35,448 nt of DNA from a virus. The position numbers and the translations under genes were made by a program. Positions 21,277 through 30,108 of this stretch are shown one piece after another. The number at the start of each line of letters is the position of its first letter. The stretch's first letter is position 1. The notes below the pieces were generated by a model. The model saw only the letters and a list, made by a program, of their open reading frames with translations, searched no databases and was not told where the DNA came from. The stretch spans positions 1-35,448 of IMG/VR virus record IMGVR_UViG_3300029449_000010; one strand, written 5' to 3'.

Positions 21277-21960
21277 ATGGGACGTAAGATATTTGAGCAA
21301 CAGACAAACAATAATCCAGATGTCACCAAACGAATAGCCTTTGGTAAAGCAGATGCAATATCGGAAAACATGGAACTAGCTAATTTGTTAGTTTGGCTGA
21401 AAAACAACCTAGGGGCGTTAATTGCGTCAAACAATCTAAGCGACATCGGGAATCCAGTTGAAGTACGTGGTAATTTAGACGTACCAAGCAACGACGACTT
21501 AACCAATGCACTTTCCGGGTTGGCGGAACTGCTAGACCCCGGAAGTGGCAAAGTCTTAGGTATAAATAATACCGTTGATTTTACTATAAATTCCCCTTTT
21601 CAACCAGTTCATAAGAGCTATGCGGATAGTGTAAAAGAGCAAACCGAAAGTATTGCAGTTTCGTTAACTGGCAATGATACTGACTTTAATAACGAGGAAT
21701 TGACATGTAGAAAGCTTGGTAATGTATACCTACTTTCTGGAACTTGCAGGTGTCAAAACAGCAAAACTTCGCCTGTATTGCTGTGCACAATTTCAAACTA
21801 CACAAATGATATACAAGTACCTTTTATCGGTTCACCCTCAAATACATCACTCTCAGAGAGTGCTTATGGTTATATCGATACCAACGGGAAAGTGTATTTC
21901 CAGCCCGGAAAAGGAGATAATCAAAAATGGAACATTAACGCCCCAGCTATGAAATTATGA
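21277..21960 (+). CDS. Putative tail-fibre-like structural protein, 227 aa
   Basis: A 227-aa protein. The stretch NNLSDIGNPVEVRGNLDVPS (about residues 57-76) resembles the L-S-D-I-G-N repeat of phage tail fibres (of the form LsDl-xnxxxARxNLg). The C-terminal part is beta-rich and may form a tip domain. There is no signal peptide. It overlaps the next gene by 4 bases. Placement before the tape measure, rather than with the fibre genes downstream of portal, is odd. Confidence 0.58.
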   Translation: MGRKIFEQQTNNNPDVTKRIAFGKADAISENMELANLLVWLKNNLGALIASNNLSDIGNPVEVRGNLDVPSNDDLTNALSGLAELLDPGSGKVLGINNTVDFTINSPFQPVHKSYADSVKEQTESIAVSLTGNDTDFNNEELTCRKLGNVYLLSGTCRCQNSKTSPVLLCTISNYTNDIQVPFIGSPSNTSLSESAYGYIDTNGKVYFQPGKGDNQKWNINAPAMKL

Positions 21961-22490
21961 GCAAAGTAGGCTATTACAGATACCGCTATATTCCAGCGAA
22001 TCCCGGCACTTTTACAATTGCCTTTTTCCAAGGCGGGGCAAAAACGGCAGAGCATACGGTTATCGTTCGGCCAAAGTGCACTGGCGACAGGGTTGTAAAA
22101 TATTTGGACAAAAATGGCCAATATAGATACTTTAACTTCAACCGCTTTTGGACAAGTAGCGACAAAGCAAGCAAAATAGGGGCGAACAATGTAATTGTCC
22201 GCAATTTATTGTCAGGCAAAGGAGCTACGGAAAGTATCGGCAAGACAAACACACGCACATTATCATTGTATGCAGATGTCGACCAAGACGAGTTAACCCG
22301 CTTGAATGACATGTACTATTCGCCTAGATGCTACCTTTATGTTGGCGATGGGCTGACGTTTCAGGTTAAAGATTGGGTCGAGGTTGATGTCGAAGTAAAA
22401 GACGGAGCGAACAGAATTGCAAAAGGGCACTTAACCCCTATAGATGTAACTGTAACTTTGCCACAATATTACACTATAACAATGATGTAA
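21957..22490 (+). CDS. Hypothetical tail protein, 177 aa
   Basis: Not recognised by name. It is basic and beta-rich, with a repeated aromatic motif (YYRYRY and QYRYFNFNRF). Its place between a fibre-like gene and the large tail protein before the tape measure suggests a tail-tip or distal-tail role. Overlaps ATGA at the start, and the next gene begins 2 bases after its stop. Confidence 0.58.
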   Translation: MSKVGYYRYRYIPANPGTFTIAFFQGGAKTAEHTVIVRPKCTGDRVVKYLDKNGQYRYFNFNRFWTSSDKASKIGANNVIVRNLLSGKGATESIGKTNTRTLSLYADVDQDELTRLNDMYYSPRCYLYVGDGLTFQVKDWVEVDVEVKDGANRIAKGHLTPIDVTVTLPQYYTITMM

Positions 22491-22491
22491 G

Positions 22492-24162
22492 GTGAATAGG
22501 GAATTGTTTATAACATATGGAGTTAACAAGATTCGTCAAAAGTTAGACATTGACGATAAAACCGCTATTGGGATAGATTTGCAAGCAAGGGACTTTAAAG
22601 AGCCCGGTAAGCGCGTGTTATCATTTTCGAACGCTTTCACGGTTCCATATACAGCGAAAAATGCAAAAGCCTTTGGGTTTGCGTATGATATAGGCAGCAG
22701 GGAGGGGGAGATTTATTTTCCGTTAAAAATTGACTATTGGCTAGACGGCGAACTATTGATAAACGCGGCAACCGTGAGAGTTAACCAAATAGACGGGAAG
22801 CGTGTTAGCTTACAAATTTTCGAAAAGGATAAGGTGTGGGAAGAATTGAAAAAAGTTACGTGGCCGGAATTTGTTGCTGATTTTATCGAATGGATGCAGG
22901 ACGAGAAGGGTTTACCAAGTGCAGAAGCTCCGTTTACCGGCACCTTGTCGCAGTTCCTACTCCCTTACAGGGATGCAACTGAGGGAATTATTTTGCCTTT
23001 TTATTACGGCAACTTGTACCAGTACGAACCAGACGGCGAAGGAACAGGATACCTGGAAGACGAAAATAATATTTGGATAAAGTACAAGGAAAACGCAGGG
23101 GGCGGGCATTTTTGCGTGTATGTGAAAACAATTTTTGAATATATCGAACAAAAATACGGGGTTAATTTCTTGACCTCTGGCGGTGTGGTTGATTACAATA
23201 TATGGGACGATGCAATTGCCCCCACTGTTTTTGTGCCAATCCGGAACCTTCATGTATCTTTCATAATCGGAGGGAGTGGCGTTGAGTCGTTCTATTTCAG
23301 AAACAAACCAGAAAGCGTAAAATTTCAGCCTCATAAAGATACTGGCGACAAAAAGGATAAAACGCTTTCAACTTTGGTAAATAGCTACTTCCAACTATTT
23401 AACGCAATAATTGATGAAGTAAACGAAGGGTTTGCCGTTCGTAGGTTTGATGATTTAAAAAATGTCAACCCGGTTAATTTCGGGGCACTTGCCGAAGGGA
23501 CGAAGACGTTTAAACCATCTATAAGCGGCTATAAACAAAAGAATTATATCAAATTTGCGAAGGTGTTTGAAGGTGGGGCAAAATCTGAGGGGCAGAGAAC
23601 TATATTTTGTGAAAATAACAATATAGATATTGAGGGCGATTTGTTTGAAATCGACGCATTCATAAACAATTTTATTGCAAGGGGAGCGGATAACGCGCCC
23701 AATTTGTCAAAAGAAGAAAGTTTCGAAACGTTTAGTTTTTTTGTCCCATCCGGAACCATGGCAACCCCTATAAACATTAAAGTAAGCGACAACATAGGCA
23801 ATGAAGTGTCTGCTAATCTTGCATTACAAAAGGCAGCACTTTACAACATTGGGGGGGAATACACATTTTTGGAAGAAATACTAACCTACCCGGTTTTTTG
23901 GGAAGTTGAGAAGTGGCTAACTATGCGTGGGGTTCGGGCTTTAAAGTTCTTTCAACAATATTATATAAAAGAGCTTGGAGGTTCATTTTTCATAAATAAA
24001 ATTTCCGGTTTTAACCCTGATAAGTCAACCAAACCGACGAAACTAGAACTTATAAAAATTAGTAATAAAGTGCCCGTACCTGTTGATAACTACACCGAAA
24101 GCGTTTGGGCTGATGGGCTAGGCAATCCGTTTGTTGATGGGGACAATAATTTGTATACATAA
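22492..24162 (+). CDS. Large tail (tip or hub-like) protein, 556 aa
   Basis: A large soluble protein next to the tape measure gene, with a GTG start at 22492 two bases after the preceding stop. The start sequence (MNRELFITYGVNKIRQKLDI) and the run ARDFKEPGKRVLSFSNAFTV, then PYTAKNAKAFGF are, from memory, like large tail proteins of Bacteroidota phages. No enzymatic motif is seen. It likely forms part of the tail tip or baseplate. The tape measure start overlaps its stop as TAATG. Confidence 0.68.
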   Translation: MNRELFITYGVNKIRQKLDIDDKTAIGIDLQARDFKEPGKRVLSFSNAFTVPYTAKNAKAFGFAYDIGSREGEIYFPLKIDYWLDGELLINAATVRVNQIDGKRVSLQIFEKDKVWEELKKVTWPEFVADFIEWMQDEKGLPSAEAPFTGTLSQFLLPYRDATEGIILPFYYGNLYQYEPDGEGTGYLEDENNIWIKYKENAGGGHFCVYVKTIFEYIEQKYGVNFLTSGGVVDYNIWDDAIAPTVFVPIRNLHVSFIIGGSGVESFYFRNKPESVKFQPHKDTGDKKDKTLSTLVNSYFQLFNAIIDEVNEGFAVRRFDDLKNVNPVNFGALAEGTKTFKPSISGYKQKNYIKFAKVFEGGAKSEGQRTIFCENNNIDIEGDLFEIDAFINNFIARGADNAPNLSKEESFETFSFFVPSGTMATPINIKVSDNIGNEVSANLALQKAALYNIGGEYTFLEEILTYPVFWEVEKWLTMRGVRALKFFQQYYIKELGGSFFINKISGFNPDKSTKPTKLELIKISNKVPVPVDNYTESVWADGLGNPFVDGDNNLYT

Positions 24163-26411
24163 TGGCAGATAAAATTATAATTGGAGAATTAGAGCTTGAC
24201 ACTTCGAAGGTAATTGCCTCACAGCAAAAGCTTGCTTCCGAAATTGAGACAACAAAAAAGCAAATGAAAGAAGTTGCTGAAAGCTCCGGCAAAGCTTCGA
24301 AAGAGTATATAGAGCTTGAGGCTAACATGAAAGCGTTGAAGGGAGAGTATAATAGCAATAAAAATGCACTGGCCAAGGTTACACAAGCTCAAAACGCCAA
24401 TGAGGGGAGTTTGGCACAATTAAAAGCGCAATTGTCAGTTGTTACAAACGAATGGAACAATTTAACAGAGGAGGAGCGGCTAAATAGCGAGCGGGGAAAG
24501 CAGATAACAGCGCAAAAGACAAAGTTAACAGAGCAGTTAACAAAGGAGGAAAAAGCAACGGGAGATGCGAGGCGTTCCGTTGGACAATATGAAAATGCAA
24601 TGAATGCCCTTCCAAGTTCAATGAAAGGAGTAGTGCAGGGAGCTAAAGGAGCGGGACAGGCATTAAAAGCATTAGCTGGGATTCCTATTGTCCTAGTTAT
24701 AACTGGCATAGTTGCGGCAATTACAGGTCTTGTGAAATTATTTAAATCCACCGATGACGGCGGCACAAAGCTAGAAGCGACAATGAACGGGCTAAAGGCT
24801 GTTTTCCAAGTGCTAAAAGGCGTTGTACTTGATTTGGTTGAAGGGACAAAGGCAAAAATACAGCTGTTCGGAAAATCCTTCGAGCTGTTAAAGGCTAAAA
24901 TTGCCGGCAATGATGAGCAGGTGGCCAAAATAAAACAAGAAATGCAGGAGCTTTCAGACGTTATAAACAAAAATAAGCCGTTTGAAAACTTAGGCAAAAG
25001 AGCAAAAGACGCGTACACAGAGGTTTATAACCTAACATTTGCTATGGATGAGCTTAATGACAAAATGATATCGGCTATCTCTGAGCAAAAGGAGATGGAG
25101 TTTGAATTGGAAAATTATTTAAACCTTGCCGCAGACCAGACAAAATCGGAAAAAGAACGAATCCAATTATTGGAGGCCGCCAATGCATCGGCAAAAAAAT
25201 TATATGGACAGCGGAAAAAGTTTGCGGAAGACGAATTTAACAATTTAGTAAAACAAACAGCGGCAGAAAGAGAGGTTTCGGAAGAGTTGGTAAAGTGGTT
25301 AATTACAGCAGATGCCGAGACAGTGGCAAGTGCCAGAAAAACTAACGAAGATATTGCCGAGCTTTGGAACGAAGGAGGCGACGAGCGAATTAAGGAGCTT
25401 GAGGAATTGTATGTAAAGGCGCTGGATGCTGATATTCAATACACTACAAAAACTAAAAGAATCGTAAGTCAATTATCCAGTCTGCGTAAAAAATTAAACA
25501 AAGAAGACGCGGACAACGCGACAGAACAAGCAGCACGTGAAACCGACGAGGTTTTGGCTATTTTAACTAATCAGTTAGATGCAACAAGGGCACTACGCGA
25601 CCAAAATGCAGAGATAACAAAAGAAATTTTTAAAGAGCAAAACGATAGCATAGCCAAAACACAGCAAGAACTTTACGAAAACATGTTGCAAGCCAGGGCT
25701 CTTGACGCTGAGAACGAGTGGGAATTGGCACAGGGCAACATATTTAGCCAACTTGAATTAGACAGGCAATATTTAGAACAAAAAAGAGAGCAGGATATTG
25801 CTTATGCAAAAAAAATCGGTGCTGACATTGAAAAGGTCAACAAAAGATATGACAAGGCAGAATTGGAGCTGGAGCGAGCAAAAATAAACGCTAAAATGTC
25901 ATTGGCCGCCGGCTTCGCCCAAGACATTGCCACTATTTTTGGAAAGCAAACAGCTATCGGCAAAGCGGCAGCAGTAGCGCAAACAACTATAACAACCATT
26001 CAAAGTGGGGTGAACTCTTTTAATTCATTGGCACCAATACCAATAGTCGGCCCCGCTTTGGGAGCCGTGGCCGCAGCCGCAGCCGTGGCTAGTGGATATG
26101 CACAGATAAAAAAGATATTATCAGTGAAAAGCGGACTGCCGGGCGAAAATAAAGGAGCAAGCTCCGGAGGCGGATTAGCAGGCGGAGGAGGTGCGTCCCC
26201 AAACATCCCACAAGTTCCGCGCGAAACCGTTCAGGGGAGTGTTGGCAGTGGAATTGTCTCACGCGAAAGTGGCAACAACACGACACAGGCGGTTGCTACA
26301 GGGGTAGCGCAGGCATTGCAAGACAACCCACTACAACCGACACTTGTTACAGACAATGTAACGGTTAACCAAGATACAGCGAAAGCGGCAAACGAGACAG
26401 CGACGACATAA
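24162..26411 (+). CDS. Tail tape measure protein
   Basis: A 749-aa protein, the largest in the genome, with the features of siphovirus tape measures. It has long alpha-helical, coiled-coil regions (residues 15-140 and about 300-580), a central hydrophobic segment (LAGIPIVLVITGIVAAITGL, 171-190) and an Ala-Gly-rich second hydrophobic stretch near 625-655, followed by a Gly- and Ser-rich tail. At about 0.15 nm per residue it would set a tail of roughly 110 nm. It determines tail length and passes DNA into the cell. It begins in a TAATG overlap with the tail protein and is followed by a promoter. Confidence 0.9.
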   Translation: MADKIIIGELELDTSKVIASQQKLASEIETTKKQMKEVAESSGKASKEYIELEANMKALKGEYNSNKNALAKVTQAQNANEGSLAQLKAQLSVVTNEWNNLTEEERLNSERGKQITAQKTKLTEQLTKEEKATGDARRSVGQYENAMNALPSSMKGVVQGAKGAGQALKALAGIPIVLVITGIVAAITGLVKLFKSTDDGGTKLEATMNGLKAVFQVLKGVVLDLVEGTKAKIQLFGKSFELLKAKIAGNDEQVAKIKQEMQELSDVINKNKPFENLGKRAKDAYTEVYNLTFAMDELNDKMISAISEQKEMEFELENYLNLAADQTKSEKERIQLLEAANASAKKLYGQRKKFAEDEFNNLVKQTAAEREVSEELVKWLITADAETVASARKTNEDIAELWNEGGDERIKELEELYVKALDADIQYTTKTKRIVSQLSSLRKKLNKEDADNATEQAARETDEVLAILTNQLDATRALRDQNAEITKEIFKEQNDSIAKTQQELYENMLQARALDAENEWELAQGNIFSQLELDRQYLEQKREQDIAYAKKIGADIEKVNKRYDKAELELERAKINAKMSLAAGFAQDIATIFGKQTAIGKAAAVAQTTITTIQSGVNSFNSLAPIPIVGPALGAVAAAAAVASGYAQIKKILSVKSGLPGENKGASSGGGLAGGGGASPNIPQVPRETVQGSVGSGIVSRESGNNTTQAVATGVAQALQDNPLQPTLVTDNVTVNQDTAKAANETATT

Positions 26412-26427
26412 TTTTTTTAAATATAAT

Positions 26428-26458
26428 TTGTTATTAATCAAATTGTAAACTAAATTTA
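26428..26458 (+). promoter_or_regulatory. Promoter of the capsid gene group
   Basis: TTG (26428-26430), 20-base spacer, TAAATTTA (26451-26458), one change from TAnnTTTG. It lies between tape measure and protease genes and probably drives the capsid, portal, fibre and lysis genes up to 3.24 kb through the circle. Confidence 0.75.
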
Positions 26459-26486
26459 CGAAATAAAGTACACAATTACTTAAATT

Positions 26487-27569
26487 ATGAAAGTAGGACA
26501 TATATACATATACGGCGAAATTATACCTTGGCAAGATGACAACGCTGGGGCGTATGGAGGTGTTAACATGAAAGATGTAACCGCCCAAATTAACGCAAAC
26601 AAAGATGCTGATAGCTTAGTTCTGCACATTAACTCTCCGGGTGGTGATGTTTATGAGGGATTGGGAATTCTTGACGTTTTAAACGGTTCCGAAAAAAAAA
26701 TAGACGTTGTAATAGAGGGCTTGTGCGCTTCGATTGCAACAGCTATTTCGACGATAGGCGATACTGTTAAAATTACGGAAAATAGTACGTTTATGATACA
26801 TAACCCATGGACGTTCACCGGGGGGACAGCCGAAGACCTTGAAAAAAACAGCAAAGAATTACGCAGAATAGAGGCAGTTCTTACAAAAATATACAAAGAC
26901 AAAACCGGGTTGGATGAGGCTGAGATTATCTCGGCAATGAAAAATGAGACATTTATGTCAGCATCCGAGGCGAAAGAGAAAGGTTATGTGGACGAAGTTG
27001 TCACAAACATAAAGGCGGTAGCCAAATTAAACATTAATAACAAAAATAAGATGGAAAACAATGAAATTAAACAAGAATTAACGGGCATTAAGGCGATGTT
27101 TGCCGATTTTTTAGGCAAATTTAAAAGTCCCAAAGCTTTAATTGTTCAGGATGTCAACGGCAACGAGATTGATATGCCTGAGATTGAAACAGTCGAACAA
27201 ATTGCAATCGGCGTAACTGCCACTGTTGACGGTAGCCCAGCGGAAGGTAATTATGAAGTTGAAGGTGTTGGCACCATTTCTTTTGAAAACGGAGAAATAA
27301 CAGCTATTGAAGAGGGCGAACCCGAAGACGTGGAGGCCTTAAAGCAGGAAAACGCTGATTTAAAACAACAACTCTCTGAATTGTCGGCAAAAGTTGACAA
27401 GCAAAATAACGAAATCTTAGCAGCCAAAGCTTTAAAAGTTGAGGCGACAAAAATCAAAGCTAAACTGGAGGCCTTAGAGGGCAAATTTAGCGACGACACT
27501 ATTTCGCCGCAAAACAGAGCTGGCGAAGTAGGTGACAACAAAGTACGAACAGGTTATAAAAGCAAATAA
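26487..27569 (+). CDS. ClpP-type prohead protease with C-terminal scaffold-like region
   Basis: A 360-aa protein in two parts. The N-terminal 185 residues form a ClpP/S14-like serine protease, with LHINSPGGDVYEG (46-58), nucleophile S82 in GLCASIATAI and H105 in FMIHNPW; an acid residue near D138 fits the triad. The remainder (about 190-360) is acidic and ends in a coiled coil (EALKQENADLKQQLSEL, about 283-299), like capsid scaffolds. An in-frame ATG at 27051 (residue 189) would give the scaffold alone, as in lambda C/Nu3. It should guide capsid assembly and cut scaffold. The capsid gene follows after a 3-base gap. Confidence 0.85.
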   Translation: MKVGHIYIYGEIIPWQDDNAGAYGGVNMKDVTAQINANKDADSLVLHINSPGGDVYEGLGILDVLNGSEKKIDVVIEGLCASIATAISTIGDTVKITENSTFMIHNPWTFTGGTAEDLEKNSKELRRIEAVLTKIYKDKTGLDEAEIISAMKNETFMSASEAKEKGYVDEVVTNIKAVAKLNINNKNKMENNEIKQELTGIKAMFADFLGKFKSPKALIVQDVNGNEIDMPEIETVEQIAIGVTATVDGSPAEGNYEVEGVGTISFENGEITAIEEGEPEDVEALKQENADLKQQLSELSAKVDKQNNEILAAKALKVEATKIKAKLEALEGKFSDDTISPQNRAGEVGDNKVRTGYKSK

Positions 27570-27572
27570 AAA

Positions 27573-28646
27573 ATGGCAAACGAAAGCATTATTAAATTAG
27601 AAGATTTAACCGCCAACCCTCAGGAGGCGAAGGGGGCAAGCGAAGCGGTATTTGAGAAGTTATACACTCATCCCGAACTCAAGGCGGTGCACGACGTACA
27701 AACAGGCGTTGTAATGGATAGGTACATTCCCTTTTTCGGTCAATTCGGCTTACTTGGCAAAGTTGACCCGGGTAGTTGTGGCGTGAACAGCGAAACTTCG
27801 CGGATTCCTACGTCTCAAAAAATCTGGGAACCAAAATTAATATCTTACAGAATGGAGCATTGTCAAAAAGATGTTCCCCAAGAGTTTAAAATGTGGGCAC
27901 AAGCAAAAAAAGCAGCTAACACATGGGAAGAGGTAGACAACGAAATGATGGCATTTATCCAAGATCGCGCCGTAGCTGGAACATTGCGTAATATTATCCG
28001 AATTGCCGATTTTGCCGACGCCGACGCAGCGAATGTAAGTGCCGGCGGTGTTATCACAAACGGTATTGATACCAGCTATTTCTCACAGTTTAATGGCATG
28101 TGGAAGCAGATTTTTACAGACCAAGCTGGCGACGCAAAAGCATACCGTCACACTATTAGTCAAAATGGCGAGGCAACTTTGGCCGCTCAGATGGCACTTG
28201 ATGCAACAACTGCCTTAGATGCTATGCGTGACATGTATAACAACATTGACCCTCGTGCTTTTGAGGCGTCAGATCTTGTAATGCAAGTTACACGTTCCTT
28301 GTTCAATAACTGGGTTAACTTCTTAGAAGATAAGAGCTTAGTGTTCATGCTGGACAGAACCGAAAAGGGTGCTAGCAAATTTTCATATCGCGGCATTCCT
28401 ATCGAAGTTCGCAACGATTGGGATCGTGACCTGCGAATGTATTATTTCAACGGCACAACCATTGACAGACCACACCGAGCAATTTTGGCGAGCAAGTCCA
28501 ATATCCCCGTCGGCACTTCTGATGAGGAGTCGATGTCGGAATTTGATTCTTTCTACGACAAAAAGGACAAAAAGTGGTACATGGATGTAGCTTATAAGCT
28601 TGACATGAAAGTACTTGAGGAAGAACTGATTGCCGTGGCGTATTAA
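27573..28646 (+). CDS. Major capsid protein
   Basis: A 357-aa protein placed directly after the protease-scaffold gene. The sequence shows an N-terminal arm, a helical spine (ALDATTALDAMRDMYNNIDP) and a beta-rich C-terminal part (FSYRGIPIEVRNDWDRDLRM, YYFNGTTIDRPHRAILA) expected for a HK97-fold capsid protein. No fixed motif identifies the family, so the call rests on length, position and fold style. No signal peptide. It is followed by a signal-peptide protein and then the putative tail tube. Confidence 0.82.
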   Translation: MANESIIKLEDLTANPQEAKGASEAVFEKLYTHPELKAVHDVQTGVVMDRYIPFFGQFGLLGKVDPGSCGVNSETSRIPTSQKIWEPKLISYRMEHCQKDVPQEFKMWAQAKKAANTWEEVDNEMMAFIQDRAVAGTLRNIIRIADFADADAANVSAGGVITNGIDTSYFSQFNGMWKQIFTDQAGDAKAYRHTISQNGEATLAAQMALDATTALDAMRDMYNNIDPRAFEASDLVMQVTRSLFNNWVNFLEDKSLVFMLDRTEKGASKFSYRGIPIEVRNDWDRDLRMYYFNGTTIDRPHRAILASKSNIPVGTSDEESMSEFDSFYDKKDKKWYMDVAYKLDMKVLEEELIAVAY

Positions 28647-28657
28647 AAAATGGGAAA

Positions 28658-29080
28658 ATGAAAAATGTAATTTTATTAATATCAGCAATCCTGATGCTTG
28701 CGCTAAGCGCGCAAGCCCAGGAAGTTGTCAGAGATGACGACGTGATCAACGAAGGAGGCGCAGTTAGCGACACCTTAAACAAAGACGACGCGGTAACTTA
28801 CAGCTATTACGTGAAAGATTTCGCAGAAACTATCGACGGCTATTTCCATTTAGACTCACTTTCGGGAAGCCCGAAGGTAATTATAAAATTGGAAGGTAGT
28901 TATAATTATACGAAATGGTACGAAATAGGTAACGATACTGTAACAATGACAGGAGCGACGTTTGACTTGCGCGTAACAGAGAGGAGTTACAAATACGCGT
29001 ATATAAGAGCAACTCTTTCCGCCATTGACAATGTGCAAAATTCACGTTATAACTTTAATTTAGTAATTGACAAAAATTAG
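28658..29080 (+). CDS. Secreted-type beta-rich protein beside the capsid gene, 140 aa
   Basis: A 140-aa protein with a clear Sec signal peptide (MKNVILLISAILMLALSAQA, predicted cleavage A20|Q21; no lipobox cysteine). The rest is beta-rich and aromatic (VTYSYYVKDFAETIDGYFHL, VIIKLEGSYNYTKWYEI). It follows the capsid gene by 11 bases, with the putative tail-tube gene 6 bases after it. A signal on a protein in the capsid cluster is unexpected, since capsids assemble in the cytoplasm. It may be a surface-displayed or host-envelope protein, or a decoration protein with an unusual N-terminus. Confidence 0.66.
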   Translation: MKNVILLISAILMLALSAQAQEVVRDDDVINEGGAVSDTLNKDDAVTYSYYVKDFAETIDGYFHLDSLSGSPKVIIKLEGSYNYTKWYEIGNDTVTMTGATFDLRVTERSYKYAYIRATLSAIDNVQNSRYNFNLVIDKN

Positions 29081-29086
29081 GGGAAT

Positions 29087-29659
29087 ATGGGATGTACAGA
29101 CGGGATAATTAAAGGAATGATAAGCAACTGCACCACAACCCCAGCAGGAGGTGCAGAGGTTAAAGCGTGGATGGTAAATAGGAGTGAAATTACCTTCACA
29201 TACGACGGAACAACACCGAACAAAATAACGGCAGCGGTTATGGCTACCGGAAAACAGGCTTGGCCAATTTTAGGCGTTAAAGATTTGCACAATGGAGGGT
29301 TTGACGGGGTGATGTCCAACAACCGCCCCGACAGATACACGCACATGTTTGCAACTGAGGGGTTTGAGATCGATGCGGAGTCGTTATTAAACATGGATAA
29401 CGCGAATGACGTTGTTGTAATTGTTGAGCGCAAAAATAAAGGCGTTGACGGTGGTGGTGCGTTCATTGTTTTAGGGGCAAAAAACGGCTTGTATAAATCG
29501 GCCGACAGCTCTAAATTATTGGACGCCGACGGAGCGCGCCCGATGGAGTGGACTAGCATGGAGACAGCTCCGGAACCCTATAGTTTTTACGTTTTTGACG
29601 CAGGAAGTTATGCGGACACCTTGGCAGCAATTGAAGCACTTGAAACTCCTGCAACATAA
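29087..29659 (+). CDS. Putative major tail (tube) protein, 190 aa
   Basis: A 190-aa beta-rich protein at the position expected for a tail tube or major tail protein. It is mainly beta-strand, with the stretch GFEIDAESLLNMDNANDVVVIVERKN typical of such proteins only in style. No sharp motif identifies the family. It ends in a TAATG overlap with the next gene. A head-tail joining protein is the alternative. Confidence 0.58.
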   Translation: MGCTDGIIKGMISNCTTTPAGGAEVKAWMVNRSEITFTYDGTTPNKITAAVMATGKQAWPILGVKDLHNGGFDGVMSNNRPDRYTHMFATEGFEIDAESLLNMDNANDVVVIVERKNKGVDGGGAFIVLGAKNGLYKSADSSKLLDADGARPMEWTSMETAPEPYSFYVFDAGSYADTLAAIEALETPAT

Positions 29660-30108
29660 TGATAAAAGCTGTTAAACTTCTTATATCTAAGGATTTCGCG
29701 GAGATTAAAAGCACTCCGCTTTCCTTGGAATTATTAAAAGTATATAGTATTTTGTATTTAAACGGCCGGCAGCCGAGCAGTTGTGAGGCTAGTTTGTACA
29801 GATACTATCAGCAATTGATTAGAAATGGAACTGAAAAAGCGCAAAACATGCAAGAAAAAACAAATAAATGCAACAAAAAGGGGTTGATTTACGTAGGGCG
29901 CCCTTTGTTTAAAGATTTCGATTTACAAAATTTGAGCGATAAAGATGCCAATTCGCTTATAAAATTGGGGATTCTTAAAAAATCAGATTTTAAAGTCATG
30001 CCAGCCGAAGTGAAAGATAAGCAGCCCAAAGAGGATGCACCTAAAGAGCAGCCCAAACCCAAAACAGCAACCCCAAAAGTTAAGGTGAACACGCCAAAAG
30101 GTAAATAA
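29659..30108 (+). CDS. Hypothetical structural-region protein, 149 aa
   Basis: Not recognised by name. The core (SSCEASLYRYYQQLIRNGTE, residues 40-59) resembles small proteins found between tail and portal genes in Bacteroidota phages, from memory. The C-terminal 40 residues are a Lys- and Pro-rich tail (KDKQPKEDAPKEQPKPKTAT), low in complexity and probably disordered. It has TAATG overlaps at both ends, with the tail-tube and portal genes. Confidence 0.62.
   Translation: MIKAVKLLISKDFAEIKSTPLSLELLKVYSILYLNGRQPSSCEASLYRYYQQLIRNGTEKAQNMQEKTNKCNKKGLIYVGRPLFKDFDLQNLSDKDANSLIKLGILKKSDFKVMPAEVKDKQPKEDAPKEQPKPKTATPKVKVNTPKGK

Noticed and set aside
24389-25018. Long antisense ORF (209 codons) in the tape measure gene
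   Set aside because: It is a shadow of the helical coding frame: rich in S, F and C without domains, and no promoter.
26000-26206. Proline-rich antisense ORF opposite the tape measure C-terminus
   Set aside because: Mirror of the Gly-rich codons, not a gene.
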